DNA of 64,000 nt. Source: Thermogutta terrifontis (GTDB lineage Bacteria > Planctomycetota > Planctomycetia > Pirellulales > Thermoguttaceae). Made by a program: the position numbers and the translations under genes. Below, one piece after another: positions 35,771-45,470 of the stretch. Numbering within the stretch: the first letter of the stretch is position 1; each line of letters begins with the position of its first letter. The stretch is taken from positions 3,679,206 to 3,743,205 of the forward strand of contig NZ_CP018477.1 in assembly GCF_002277955.1 (NCBI RefSeq), read 5' to 3'. The notes under the pieces are model-generated. The model was not told where the DNA came from. It was given only the letters and a program-made list of their open reading frames with translations, and ran no database searches.

Positions 35771-36970
35771 ATGGCTAAGGATGTATTTGTTCGGACGAAG
35801 CCCCACGTCAACGTAGGGACGATCGGTCACATTGACCATGGCAAGACCACGCTGACCGGTGCGATTTTGGCGGTGCAATCCCGGAAGGGACTTGCCAAGT
35901 TCAAGAGCTATGCAGAGATCGCCAAGGGTGGTACGGTCCGTGACGCCACAAAGACGGTCACCATTCACGTGGCCCACGTGGAATATGAAACCGAAAAGCG
36001 GCACTATGCTCATATCGACTGCCCGGGCCACGCAGACTTCATCAAGAACATGATCACCGGCGCGGCTCAAATGGACGGTGCCATCTTGGTGGTCTCGGCG
36101 GCAGACGGTCCGATGCCGCAAACCAGGGAACACGTGCTGCTGGCACGCCAGGTGAACGTCCCGGCGATGGTGGTGTTCCTCAACAAGATCGACCTGGTCG
36201 ACGACCCGGAACTGCTCGACCTGGTGGAAATGGAGCTGCGGGAATTGCTGAAGAAGTACGACTTCCCGGGCGACGAGGTGCCCATTATCAGGGGGAATGC
36301 TCTGGCCGCCTATCAGCGTCCTGACGATCCTGAGGCGACCAAGTGCATTCAGGAGCTCCTCGATGCCATTGACTCGTACATCCCCGAGCCTGTGCGGCCG
36401 ATCGACAAGCCGTTCCTGATGGCGGTCGAGGACGTGTTCTCGATCGAAGGACGTGGTACGGTCGCCACTGGTCGTATCGAGCAGGGCACGATTCGTCCCG
36501 GCGACGAGGTCGAGATCGTGGGCTTCTCGCGAGAACCGCGGAAGACGGTTGTCACGAGCATCGAAATGTTTAACAAGACGCTGGACGAAGGCCGGGCTGG
36601 CGACAACGTCGGATGTCTGCTCCGTGGTATTAAGAAAGACGAAGTCGAGCGCGGCCAGGTTTTGGCGAAGCCGGGAAGCATCACGCCGCACACGAAGTTC
36701 GAGGCGGAGGTTTATATCCTGTCAAAGGATGAAGGTGGACGTCATACCCCGATTATGAGCGGTTATCGGCCGCAGTTTTATTTCCGGACGACAGACGTGA
36801 CCGGCGAGATTCAGCTTTTGGGTGGTGCAGAAATGGTTTTGCCGGGCGAGAATGTCAAGCTTCAAGTGGAGCTGATTTCGCCTGTGGCCATGCAGGAGAA
36901 TCTCCGCTTCGCGATCCGCGAGGGTGGTCGCACGGTTGGGTCTGGAGTGGTCACGAAGATCCTCGAGTAA
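35771..36970 (+). CDS. tuf: Translation elongation factor Tu
   Basis: 399 residues. Delivers aminoacyl-tRNA to the ribosome. GTPase motifs [17 protein letters not shown] and NKIDLVDD are intact, followed by the two beta-barrel domains to [11 protein letters not shown]. Switch I has [28 protein letters not shown], where most bacteria have an ERxRGITI sequence: an unusual variant of the effector loop (RDATKTVT). Follows four tRNA genes, as tufB does in E. coli, and lies upstream of tRNA-Trp and secE. It is the only tuf in the window; the str-type operon at 11.6-14.7 kb lacks one. Confidence 0.96.
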   Translation: MAKDVFVRTKPHVNVGTIGHIDHGKTTLTGAILAVQSRKGLAKFKSYAEIAKGGTVRDATKTVTIHVAHVEYETEKRHYAHIDCPGHADFIKNMITGAAQMDGAILVVSAADGPMPQTREHVLLARQVNVPAMVVFLNKIDLVDDPELLDLVEMELRELLKKYDFPGDEVPIIRGNALAAYQRPDDPEATKCIQELLDAIDSYIPEPVRPIDKPFLMAVEDVFSIEGRGTVATGRIEQGTIRPGDEVEIVGFSREPRKTVVTSIEMFNKTLDEGRAGDNVGCLLRGIKKDEVERGQVLAKPGSITPHTKFEAEVYILSKDEGGRHTPIMSGYRPQFYFRTTDVTGEIQLLGGAEMVLPGENVKLQVELISPVAMQENLRFAIREGGRTVGSGVVTKILE

Positions 36971-37164
36971 TTAACGTCTGCTGTGCGGAGGGTCATCGCA
37001 GAAGCAGTTTGAAGGGCACGCGACGGATTCTGACTGGAGGAAATGAACCAGCCAGTCTGGTTCAGAGCTGTGGCCTTCAGAAGCCGATGGGCTTGATCCC
37101 AGATCGAAAGGCGGATAAGCTTATATAGGTTCAAAAAGCCGCGACGCGTCGGAGTGCGCGCGGT

Positions 37165-37237
37165 AGGGGTGTAGCTCAATTGGTAGAGCACCGGTCTCCA
37201 AAACCGGCGGTTGGGAGTTCGAGTCTCTCCGCCCCTG
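37165..37237 (+). tRNA. tRNA-Trp (anticodon CCA)
   Basis: Acceptor AGGGGTG pairs with CGCCCCT (one G-U pair), discriminator G. Anticodon loop CTCCAAA between CCGGT and ACCGG. T-loop TTCGAGT. It lies between tuf and secE, a common bacterial position; rpmG, often here too, is absent. Confidence 0.97.
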
Positions 37238-37353
37238 CTTTTGGGGAAGCAATCCCGAGGTATTTCGTGGGCTGGCGCCAAGATGGGTTGGCTTCTCGCA
37301 GGACGCCGACCCGGGTGGTAAAGGAAGGTCTCTAGCCAAGACGGCGGCCGTTC

Positions 37354-37800
37354 ATGCTCCAAGCCGCAAGCAAGCGAAAAACGACGGTTCTCGGCATTAT
37401 CGTTTCGGAACTGTTCAGGACGGGTTTGTACAAGCGTACCCAGGGGCGGGTGGTCCGCCAGGCCACGTTTGGGGCGATTGTGGCGATGGCCATTTTCGCG
37501 GCCTGGAGGCTCGAAGGAACCCTGGGGTCCTGGGGATTCGATACCGGGGTCAGACTTGGTGTGCCCATCCTTTTCGTGGCTGCCATCGGGTGGTTCGCCT
37601 ATCGACTGATGAACGTGCCGGTGGTGGCTGATTTTTTGATCGCCGTAGAGGCCGAGATGCGGAAGGTGACCTGGCCGACGAAGAATGAACTCATCAGGAG
37701 TTGCGTCGTCGTGCTGGTCACGATGTTTTCCTTGGCCATTTGTTTGACTGTGTACGACTTTGTGTGGGCCACATTTCTCCGTTGGCTGGGCGTTCTTTGA
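37354..37800 (+). CDS. secE: Preprotein translocase subunit SecE
   Basis: 148 residues. Three hydrophobic segments (about 38-53, 68-86 and 116-138). Between the last two is the conserved cytoplasmic amphipathic helix and hinge with AEMRKVTWPTKNELIRS, the SecE signature. Stabilises SecY in the translocon. The three-helix form resembles E. coli SecE rather than the short single-helix form. Its place before nusG is conserved across bacteria. Confidence 0.93.
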   Translation: MLQAASKRKTTVLGIIVSELFRTGLYKRTQGRVVRQATFGAIVAMAIFAAWRLEGTLGSWGFDTGVRLGVPILFVAAIGWFAYRLMNVPVVADFLIAVEAEMRKVTWPTKNELIRSCVVVLVTMFSLAICLTVYDFVWATFLRWLGVL

Positions 37801-37939
37801 GTTGAGAAAGGGTGGCCTTTCTGGACGCTTTTTAAATGCCAATGTGCTTTCTAAGCGGGGTGCCCCTGGCGAGCATTTTTGGGAACATATATAGTAGAGT
37901 TTTCCGCCCATTGATGGCGTAGCCAACTCGCGGTGATTC

Positions 37940-38749
37940 ATGTTTGCGGATGAGGTCCCCCTAGAAGAGAACGCGATCCCTAAGGAATCCAGTTCGGCTG
38001 AAGCCAACTGGAGGCCGGATGGGGTATCGCCTATGAAGACCGCCTCCGAAGAGGCGCCGCAATCCGCTGAACAGCCGGGCGGGACCGAAGATCGGTCAGC
38101 AGAAATTCACGAGGCCGGTCAAGCATCATCGAAGAAGACTCGGCGGCGGGGTAATCGCGAGAACGGGACCGGCCCCACAGCGGATGCGGAAGGGGAATCC
38201 CAAAAAAGCTCGCGGATGGCCTGGTACATTGTCAAAGTCCAAACCAATCGCGAGGACTCTGCCTGCGAGGCTCTCAAGCGGCGGATCAAAGTGGCGGGCC
38301 TCGACCGGTATTTCGGTCAAATCATTGTCCCGGTCGAGCGGATCACAGAAGTTAAGGGCGGAAAAAAACGCGTGGTGCGGCGAAAGCTGTACCCTGGCTA
38401 TATCGTCGTGCAAATGGAGTTGACCGACGACACCTGGTTTCTCGTGCGGGAAACTCCGGGTATTGGCGACTTCACAGGAGCGATCGGTCGCCCCACTCCC
38501 TTGCTGCCGCATGAAGTAAATCGGATTTTGGCCAAGCTCGCAGAAGAAAAGGCCGAGGACGCACCTAAGTTGAAGATTGGTTGCCGAGTGGGCGATCGAG
38601 TAAAGATCAACGAAGGACATTTTGCGAATTTTGAGGGGGAAGTGTCGGCGGTGGATGAGGCCAATGGGCGTGTGACCGTGATGATCAACATTTTTGGAAG
38701 AAGCACGCCCGTGGAGCTTGAGTATTGGCAGGTAGAGCCAGCAGCGTAA
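37940..38749 (+). CDS. nusG: Transcription termination/antitermination factor NusG with N-terminal extension
   Basis: 269 residues against about 180 in E. coli. The standard protein begins at residue 93 (MAWYIVKVQTNREDSACEALKRRI), with the NGN domain to about 200 and a C-terminal KOW domain (VGDRVKINEGHFANFEGEVSAVDEANGRVTVMI). Residues 1-92 are acidic and low-complexity with a KKTRRRGNR basic patch, probably disordered. The ATG at 37940 has GGTGA upstream, whereas the ATG at 38216 lacks a Shine-Dalgarno, so the extension is likely translated. Bridges RNA polymerase with Rho or ribosomal S10. Confidence 0.94.
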   Translation: MFADEVPLEENAIPKESSSAEANWRPDGVSPMKTASEEAPQSAEQPGGTEDRSAEIHEAGQASSKKTRRRGNRENGTGPTADAEGESQKSSRMAWYIVKVQTNREDSACEALKRRIKVAGLDRYFGQIIVPVERITEVKGGKKRVVRRKLYPGYIVVQMELTDDTWFLVRETPGIGDFTGAIGRPTPLLPHEVNRILAKLAEEKAEDAPKLKIGCRVGDRVKINEGHFANFEGEVSAVDEANGRVTVMINIFGRSTPVELEYWQVEPAA

Positions 38750-38851
38750 GATTGCCCGCCTCGGGGAGTCAACAGATTTCTCCGGTTTTTGCCAAGCAAA
38801 TCCTGATTTGCGATCAATTCGCCTAATATTGTCGGCTAGGGTGGTACCGGA

Positions 38852-39277
38852 ATGGCAAAGCAGTTGGTTGGTACAGTTCGGTTTTGTGTACCCGGTGGTC
38901 AGGCAACGCCTGCGCCGCCTGTCGGTACATCGTTGGGACGGTTTGGAATCAACCTTGGTCAGTTTGTTCAGCAATTTAATGAGCGGACGCGCCAGTATCT
39001 TGGATTACGAATTCCTGTGGTGGTGCGGGTATACAATGATCGCTCTTTCGAAATGGAGACGCACACTCCGTTTGCGTCCGACCTCTTGAAACAAGCCGCT
39101 GGGATTGCCAAAGGTTCGGGAAACACTCCGAAGGAGAAGGTGGGGAAGGTTACCCGGGCTCAGATTGCTGAGATCGCAAAAGTGAAAATGGCTGATCTGA
39201 GCGCCCGGGATTTGGAGCACGCTTGCCGGATTATCGAAGGAACAGCCCGCAGTATGGGGCTGGACGTTGTGGACTGA
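38852..39277 (+). CDS. rplK: 50S ribosomal protein L11
   Basis: 141 residues, normal length. GGQATPAPPVGTSLGRFGINLGQFVQQFN (thiostrepton-site N-terminal domain) and the C-terminal rRNA-binding domain with KVTRAQIAEIAKVKM. Part of the GTPase-associated centre. First of rplK-rplA-rplJ-rplL. Confidence 0.98.
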   Translation: MAKQLVGTVRFCVPGGQATPAPPVGTSLGRFGINLGQFVQQFNERTRQYLGLRIPVVVRVYNDRSFEMETHTPFASDLLKQAAGIAKGSGNTPKEKVGKVTRAQIAEIAKVKMADLSARDLEHACRIIEGTARSMGLDVVD

Positions 39278-39462
39278 GACGAGTCCGTCTACGGCGCAGC
39301 GTAGTGGTTAGGGACAGTCGAAGCGAAGAAATAACGGTGAGCCAGATTTCGGCGAACATTCGGTTAAGCCTTTAGATTCTGAATGCCAGCGCACCGCTCC
39401 ATCGATCCTGGGATGCCCAGCGGTCAGAAGCAGGGGCGGGAGAGCTCGAAAGGGTTCGCAAC

Positions 39463-40143
39463 ATGGCGAAGCGGTCCAAGAGATATCGTGCACTTGCACA
39501 AAAGGTACCGGGGAAAACCCCGCTACCTTTGGAAGAGGCGGTTAAACTTTTGAAGAGTTTTAACAATACCAAGTTCGACCAGACTGTGGAGGTCGCCATC
39601 CGAACCGGGATCGATGCCCGACAGGCTGACCAGAACATCCGTGGGTCGGTGGTTCTGCCGCACGGTTTGGGTAAGCCGGTGCGGGTGATTGTGTTCGCAA
39701 AGGGCGATCAGGCTGACGCGGCCCGCGCAGCCGGTGCTGACGAAGTGGGGGGAGCGGATCTGGCTGAGAAGATTAAAAATGGATGGCTGGATTTCGACGT
39801 GTGTATCGCAGCGCCAGACATGATGGGGATTGTGGGGCCTCTGGGAAAAATTCTGGGACCGCGCGGATTGATGCCCTCACCCCGAGCTGGGACTGTCACG
39901 CCGGACGTCGGTCGTGCTGTCCGCGAGTATAAGGCCGGAAAAGTTGAGTTTCGCAATGACAGCAGCGGAAACATCCACGCACCGGTGGGCAAGCTCAGCT
40001 TTGACGAGCAAAAACTTGTCGAAAATATTCGAACGTTCGTTGAGCATATTCAAGGGATGCGGCCTGCCAGCGTGAAGGGGCAGTTTATCAAAGGAGTGAC
40101 TATTTCCGCCACAATGTCTCCGGGTATTCGGGTAGCGGTTTAA
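39463..40143 (+). CDS. rplA: 50S ribosomal protein L1
   Basis: 226 residues. Binds the L1 stalk of 23S rRNA. [19 protein letters not shown] region present as [27 protein letters not shown] precedes the ATG. The 185-base gap from rplK is unusually wide for this operon; L1 normally represses the operon by binding the mRNA upstream of rplK. Confidence 0.98.
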   Translation: MAKRSKRYRALAQKVPGKTPLPLEEAVKLLKSFNNTKFDQTVEVAIRTGIDARQADQNIRGSVVLPHGLGKPVRVIVFAKGDQADAARAAGADEVGGADLAEKIKNGWLDFDVCIAAPDMMGIVGPLGKILGPRGLMPSPRAGTVTPDVGRAVREYKAGKVEFRNDSSGNIHAPVGKLSFDEQKLVENIRTFVEHIQGMRPASVKGQFIKGVTISATMSPGIRVAV

Positions 40144-40222
40144 GCGAGTGTCGGTGGCGGGTTTTCATCCGTTCGTCTGGCGTACAGCGTAAGAAACAGG
40201 ACTTGGTGAGTTCACTGAAGCA

Positions 40223-40789
40223 ATGAGCAAGTACGTTAAACAGTTGATAACCGAACATTACCGGCGGCGGCTCCAAGGAGTCGATTCGGCCGTGCTGGTG
40301 AATGTTATCGGTTTGGACGCTAACAGGACCCGGCGTCTGCGTAAAGAGCTGGCCGAGAGAAACATTCACCTGATGGTGGTGAAGAATACATTGGCCGCCC
40401 GGGCATTCCGCGGCACACCATTGGAGAGAGCGTTTGAGAATATCACGGGGCCGACGGCCATTTGTTGGGGTGGTGAAGACATCGTGAGCCTCACAAAGGA
40501 GGTCGTGAGGTTTGCGAAGGACGAGAATTTTGCCCCTTTCTCAACCAAAGGGGGTGTGTTAGAAGGAGAGCCCCTGACTCCCCAGCAAGTGGAGGAGATC
40601 AGTAAATGGCCGTCGCGGCAGGAGCTGCTTGCCCAGCTGGCGGCTCGGCTCATGGGACCGGCCTCAACTTTGATGAGCGCTCTGGCAGGACCGGGATCGA
40701 CTTTGGCTGGGCAGTTGAAGCAACTGGCGGAGGGCGAAAAAACCGGTGCGGAAGGCGAGTCTGGGGCCAGTGGGGCTGGCTCGTCGTGA
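40223..40789 (+). CDS. rplJ: 50S ribosomal protein L10
   Basis: 188 residues. N-terminal rRNA-binding domain (VDSAVLVNVIGLDANRTRRLRKELAERNIHLMVVKNTLAARAF) and a C-terminal helix that docks L7/L12 dimers. In E. coli L10-L12 represses translation from a long rplJ leader; here only 79 bases separate it from rplA. Confidence 0.97.
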   Translation: MSKYVKQLITEHYRRRLQGVDSAVLVNVIGLDANRTRRLRKELAERNIHLMVVKNTLAARAFRGTPLERAFENITGPTAICWGGEDIVSLTKEVVRFAKDENFAPFSTKGGVLEGEPLTPQQVEEISKWPSRQELLAQLAARLMGPASTLMSALAGPGSTLAGQLKQLAEGEKTGAEGESGASGAGSS

Positions 40790-40906
40790 GGTTTCAAGCC
40801 CGACGGCGTTTGAATTTCCGGGTGAACTGGCTTGGAAAAACGTGACTCAGGTTTCGTATCAGCGAAATAACGGGTTCGAGTGATTGGACAAGGATTGGAG
40901 TGACCG

Positions 40907-41329
40907 ATGGCAACCGACGCACCTGTACGTGAATTCAGCCAAAAGATTAAGGAATTGGGTGACGCGATTGTAGCGCTGCCCTTGAAGGAAGTGAAAGAAT
41001 TGAACGATTACCTGGAAATCGTTCACGGAATCAAGCCAGCGGCCGGCGGAGTTATGGTGGCTGCGGCGCCGGGTGGTGCTGGTGCAGCAGGCGCTGCCCC
41101 TGCCGCCCAGGAGAAGACCGAATTTGATGTGATCCTCGAGAGCTTCGGCGCAAACAAGCTTAAGGTGATCACGGCAGTGCGGTCACTTCTGCCGGGAATC
41201 AGCCTGGCGGATGCCAAAAAGCTCGTGGAAAGCGCTCCTTCGAAAGTCAAGGAGGGAGTCAGCAAGGAGGAAGCGGAGAAGATTAAACAGGCCCTGGAAA
41301 AGGAGGGTGCTACTGTCTCCATCAAGTGA
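40907..41329 (+). CDS. rplL: 50S ribosomal protein L7/L12
   Basis: 140 residues. N-terminal dimer domain ([24 protein letters not shown]), an Ala/Gly-rich hinge and the conserved C-terminal domain [27 protein letters not shown]...[10 protein letters not shown]-type. Recruits translation factors to the stalk. GGAG lies about 9 bases before the ATG. Confidence 0.98.
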   Translation: MATDAPVREFSQKIKELGDAIVALPLKEVKELNDYLEIVHGIKPAAGGVMVAAAPGGAGAAGAAPAAQEKTEFDVILESFGANKLKVITAVRSLLPGISLADAKKLVESAPSKVKEGVSKEEAEKIKQALEKEGATVSIK

Positions 41330-41628
41330 GGCTGTTCGGCTTTGTTCCTGTCGACCGGCGCTGCGCCGGGTGATGCGCGATGGCATTGCGTGAACGGGTG
41401 GGTGGCGGTGAGTGCGTCCAATTGGGGGGTGTGGCTTCGGAGAGGCGGAGTGGTTGTCCGCACGGTTTTCCCGGAAATGTCTCGTGGAAGCTCCATGCTC
41501 GTAACGAGTCTGGGCCGGGTGAGGGTTGCGCGCGCTGTTCTGTGACCAGACCGCTGCTCGGTGCCAGCTCGTTTATTGTTTTCTTGACGTCCCGGTGATT
41601 GGGTTTCACTCTGGAGGGTTCAACGGCA
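41330..41628. other. rplL-rpoB intergenic region
   Basis: About 300 bases with no gene. In E. coli this gap holds an attenuator and an RNase III site; a GC-rich hairpin-prone stretch near 41350-41375 could act similarly, but no T tract follows it. Confidence 0.35.
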
Positions 41629-44600
41629 ATGGCAGTTCCGGCCCAACGTCGCCTTGAAGTGAAAGAAGTCCGTCATTTTGGTAGCCGCCGATATGATTTC
41701 CCGATTCCGGACCTCACTCAAATTCAAACCAAGGCATATGAGAGGTTTCTTCAGGCCGATGTACCGTGGAATAAGCGGAAAAACGAGGGGTTGGAGGCTC
41801 TTCTCCGCGAAACGTTCCCCATTGAGAACCTCGACAAATCTCTGCGCCTGGAATATATCCGGTACGAGTTGGGCAAGCCTCGGTACACTCCGGAGGAGTG
41901 CAAACAGCTTCGTCTGACTTACGGACGGCCGTTCCGTGTCTGGTTGCGGCTGAACAAGGAGCAGCCGGTTGAGGAAGAGGTCTTCCTCGGTGAAATTCCG
42001 ATTATGTTGGGCGGTGGGGAGTTCATCATCAACGGTGCTGAACGGGTCGTTGTCAGTCAGCTCCACCGCAGTCCGGGAATGGACTTCATTGAGGACAAGG
42101 AAGGTGACCGGAAGGTTTATAGCTGTCGCATCATCCCGGAACGGGGAAGCTGGATCGAGATCATCCTCACCAAGCGGGATACACTGGCTGTCCGAATCGA
42201 CCAGAGCAACAAGTTCCCGGTGATGACGCTGCTTCGGGCCATGGATCCGAAGTTCAGCCAGAATTCGGATATCATTCGGGCGTTTTACGGTGATGTGATC
42301 AAGGAAGAAAAGATCGCCTCGCGGGCTTCCGCGTCAAAAATCAAGGACAAAGTTGCGGTAGAGGATATCGTCTATCCACCCGAGAGCCCGAACGCCGGTG
42401 AAATCATTGTCGAATGTGGCCAGGTCATTACGGAAAGCGCGGCCGAGCAAATATGCACCTCCGGATTGAAAAGCGTCTGGGTGATGCCCAACGATCGAAA
42501 TCGCTTGATTCTCGATTCGTTGGCCGAAGACCCGACAGCCAGCCACGAAGAGGCACTGCTTCGGATTTATCAGAAGCTTCGGCCGGGGAATCCCCCGCAA
42601 TTGGAGCGGGCCCGAACGCTGTTCTATGAGCGATTCCGGGATCCCAGCCGGTATCGACTGGGCCGGGTGGCACGCTTCCGAATCAACCGCAAGCTGGGGC
42701 TCAATGTCCCCGAAGATGAAATGGCCCTGCGAGCGGAAGACCTGATTGCAGCCATCAAGTATCTGGCGAGACTTCGTGCCGGAGATCCTACGGCGGAACC
42801 CGACGACATCGACCATCTCGGTAATCGCCGGGTGCGCACAATTGACGAACTGGCGTGCGAGGAGCTGCGAAAAGGCTTTTTGAAGCTCCGGCGGACGGTC
42901 TCCGACCGAATGAATTACAGCGACGTGGCCGACATGACGCCACGGAGTCTCATCAATCCGAAAAGTGTGTCCGCGGCTATCGAGTATTTCTTCGGACGCG
43001 GGGAGCTTTCTCAGGTGGTTGACCAGACCAACCCGCTGTCCATGCTGACGCATGAGCGGCGTTTGTCTGCCCTGGGGCCGGGCGGTCTGAACCGCAAGCG
43101 CGCCGGTTTCGAGGTCCGCGACGTGCACGCCTCGCACTATGGGCGAATGTGCCCCATCGAAACCCCGGAAGGTACCAACATCGGCCTGATTTCCAGTCTG
43201 GCGATTTACGCCAGCCTTGACGAATACGGATTTTTGATCACGCCGTACCAAGTTGTGAAAAATGGCGTCCTGCAGGACGAGATCCGCTGGCTCCGTGCCG
43301 ATGAGGAGTTCGACAGCTATCTGGCGCCCGCAGATGCCCCCGTGAAGGATGGCAAGATTCAGGGTGACACCATCGTCGCCCGCCACCGCGGGGACTTCAA
43401 GTTGGTCCCCGTTTCGAAGATCCAGTACATGGATGTTTCCCCGGCCCAAATCGTGGGTGTTTCCGCGGGCTTGATCCCCTTCCTGGAACATGACGACGCC
43501 AACCGCGCGTTAATGGGATCCAACATGCAGCGGCAGGCTGTGCCGCTTCTGGTCACTGAGCCGCCTCTCGTCGCTACCGGATTGGAAGGAAAAGTTGCCG
43601 AAAACTCCAGTCTGGTAGTTCGGGCGAAACGCGACGGGACCGTCACCTACGTGGACGCTAACCGAATTGTGATTGATGACACAGATGTCTATTTACTGGA
43701 AAAGTTTGTGGGCCTGACAGAGAAAACCTGTCAGAATCAAAAGCCCATTGTGAGGGTGGGTGACAAGGTCAAAAAAGGGCAGATCATTGCCGACGGAGCT
43801 GCTACGTGCCAGGGTGAACTCGCCCTTGGGCGAAATGTCCTTGCTGCTTTCATGTCCTGGGAAGGGTTCAACTTTGAGGACGCAATCATCATCAGTGAGG
43901 AGCTCGTCCATAACGATGCTTACACCTCGATCCATATCGAGGAGTTCGATGCTGAGATCCGCGAAACCAAACTGGGTCGGGAAGAGTTCACCCGCGATAT
44001 TCCCAACGTGAGCGAGAAGCAGCTTCGCAACCTCGATGAGAATGGAATCGTGCGAGTGGGTACACACGTCAAGCCCGGCGATATTCTGGTGGGTAAAGTA
44101 ACGCCCAAGTCGAAGACCGAGTTAACACCGGAGGAGAAGCTTCTGCGGGCGATTTTCGGTCGCGCAGGTGAGGACGTGAAGAACGACTCTTTGGAGGTCC
44201 CGCCTGGAGTCGAAGGCATCGTTATCCACACCCAAAAGTTTGCACGACGCACAAGCCTCTCCGAGGCGGAGCGGGAGGAATATGATCGGGCTCTTAAGCA
44301 GGCGGAGGCCGAAGGCAATGCTCAAATTGCAGCGGCTTTCACCAAACTGATTGAGGCTTTGGAACAGGCTCTCGGGCAGCGGATCACCGATGATGATGGT
44401 GTGCCGCTTTTGGAAGGCAAAGAGCATCGTTACATTGCGGAACAGGCACAGCGATTCCAGCTTGACCGCTTGGAAATCCGCAGCGCGCAGAAGCGTGCAA
44501 AAGCTGAAAAAATTTATGCGGAATTGTGGCCAGCGGTGGAGGCGGCGATCGATGCTCGGGATCGCAAGGTCAACTCTCTTAAGCGTGGCGATGAGCTCAA

Positions 44601-45348
44601 GAGCGGTGTGCTTCAAATGGTCAAGGTGTACATCGCCACGAAGCGCCACATTTCCGTGGGCGACAAGATGGCCGGTCGCCATGGGAACAAGGGGGTTATT
44701 GCGAAGATCCTCCCCAAAGAAGACATGCCCTTCTTGGCCGATGGAACCCCGGTTCAGATCCTCCTCAATCCGCTTGGCGTGCCCAGCCGTATGAATGTCG
44801 GTCAGATCTTGGAGACCCACCTCGGTTGGGCGGGAGCCAAGTTGGGGTTCCGCGCAATAACTCCGGTCTTCGATGGCGCGAACGAAGATCAGATTCGCGA
44901 GTGTCTGAAAGAGGCCGGTTTGCCCGAAAACGGAAAAGTGACACTTTACGACGGGCGAACGGGAGAGCCCTTCGAGCAGAAGGTAACGGTGGGCTACATC
45001 TACATGATGAAGCTGCACCACTTGGTGGACGACAAGATCCACGCTCGGGCGACCGGGCCCTACTCCCTTATCACGCAACAGCCTTTGGGCGGAAAGGCTC
45101 GCTTCGGTGGGCAGCGCTTTGGAGAGATGGAAGTTTGGGCCTTGGAAGCCTATGGGTCGGCCTACATCCTCCAGGAACTGCTCACCGTCAAAAGCGACGA
45201 TGTGGAAGGGCGGACGAAGATCTACGAGGCCATGGTCAAGGGAGAGAACACCCTGGAAGCGGGAACACCGGCCAGCTTCGATGTGCTGGTCAACGAGATT
45301 CGTGGCTTGGCACTCAATATGCAATTGGAGAAGGGGCCGTCGCTGTGA
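41629..45348 (+). CDS. rpoB: RNA polymerase beta subunit
   Basis: 1239 residues from the ATG at 41629, which has CTGGAGGG upstream (a TTG at 41599 would add 10). Conserved blocks in order: [17 protein letters not shown]-type [30 protein letters not shown], the rifampicin-binding region with no obvious resistance change; [19 protein letters not shown]; and [17 protein letters not shown] with [10 protein letters not shown]. Catalytic core subunit with RpoC. Confidence 0.99.
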   Translation: MAVPAQRRLEVKEVRHFGSRRYDFPIPDLTQIQTKAYERFLQADVPWNKRKNEGLEALLRETFPIENLDKSLRLEYIRYELGKPRYTPEECKQLRLTYGRPFRVWLRLNKEQPVEEEVFLGEIPIMLGGGEFIINGAERVVVSQLHRSPGMDFIEDKEGDRKVYSCRIIPERGSWIEIILTKRDTLAVRIDQSNKFPVMTLLRAMDPKFSQNSDIIRAFYGDVIKEEKIASRASASKIKDKVAVEDIVYPPESPNAGEIIVECGQVITESAAEQICTSGLKSVWVMPNDRNRLILDSLAEDPTASHEEALLRIYQKLRPGNPPQLERARTLFYERFRDPSRYRLGRVARFRINRKLGLNVPEDEMALRAEDLIAAIKYLARLRAGDPTAEPDDIDHLGNRRVRTIDELACEELRKGFLKLRRTVSDRMNYSDVADMTPRSLINPKSVSAAIEYFFGRGELSQVVDQTNPLSMLTHERRLSALGPGGLNRKRAGFEVRDVHASHYGRMCPIETPEGTNIGLISSLAIYASLDEYGFLITPYQVVKNGVLQDEIRWLRADEEFDSYLAPADAPVKDGKIQGDTIVARHRGDFKLVPVSKIQYMDVSPAQIVGVSAGLIPFLEHDDANRALMGSNMQRQAVPLLVTEPPLVATGLEGKVAENSSLVVRAKRDGTVTYVDANRIVIDDTDVYLLEKFVGLTEKTCQNQKPIVRVGDKVKKGQIIADGAATCQGELALGRNVLAAFMSWEGFNFEDAIIISEELVHNDAYTSIHIEEFDAEIRETKLGREEFTRDIPNVSEKQLRNLDENGIVRVGTHVKPGDILVGKVTPKSKTELTPEEKLLRAIFGRAGEDVKNDSLEVPPGVEGIVIHTQKFARRTSLSEAEREEYDRALKQAEAEGNAQIAAAFTKLIEALEQALGQRITDDDGVPLLEGKEHRYIAEQAQRFQLDRLEIRSAQKRAKAEKIYAELWPAVEAAIDARDRKVNSLKRGDELKSGVLQMVKVYIATKRHISVGDKMAGRHGNKGVIAKILPKEDMPFLADGTPVQILLNPLGVPSRMNVGQILETHLGWAGAKLGFRAITPVFDGANEDQIRECLKEAGLPENGKVTLYDGRTGEPFEQKVTVGYIYMMKLHHLVDDKIHARATGPYSLITQQPLGGKARFGGQRFGEMEVWALEAYGSAYILQELLTVKSDDVEGRTKIYEAMVKGENTLEAGTPASFDVLVNEIRGLALNMQLEKGPSL

Positions 45349-45470
45349 GGAACTCGAGATGGAAAGGAGGAACTTGCTTGGGGTATTGGCTCAAGGGGCG
45401 CAAAAAACAGGTGGCTTTACGGGTTGAGGGTCGGTAGTCCATCTGTGCGGCAAAATAAGGAGTGTGAGCG

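Noticed and set aside
38216-38749. Shorter NusG starting at residue 93
   Set aside because: The ATG at 38216 has no ribosome binding site, whereas 37940 does; the longer form is preferred but not proven.
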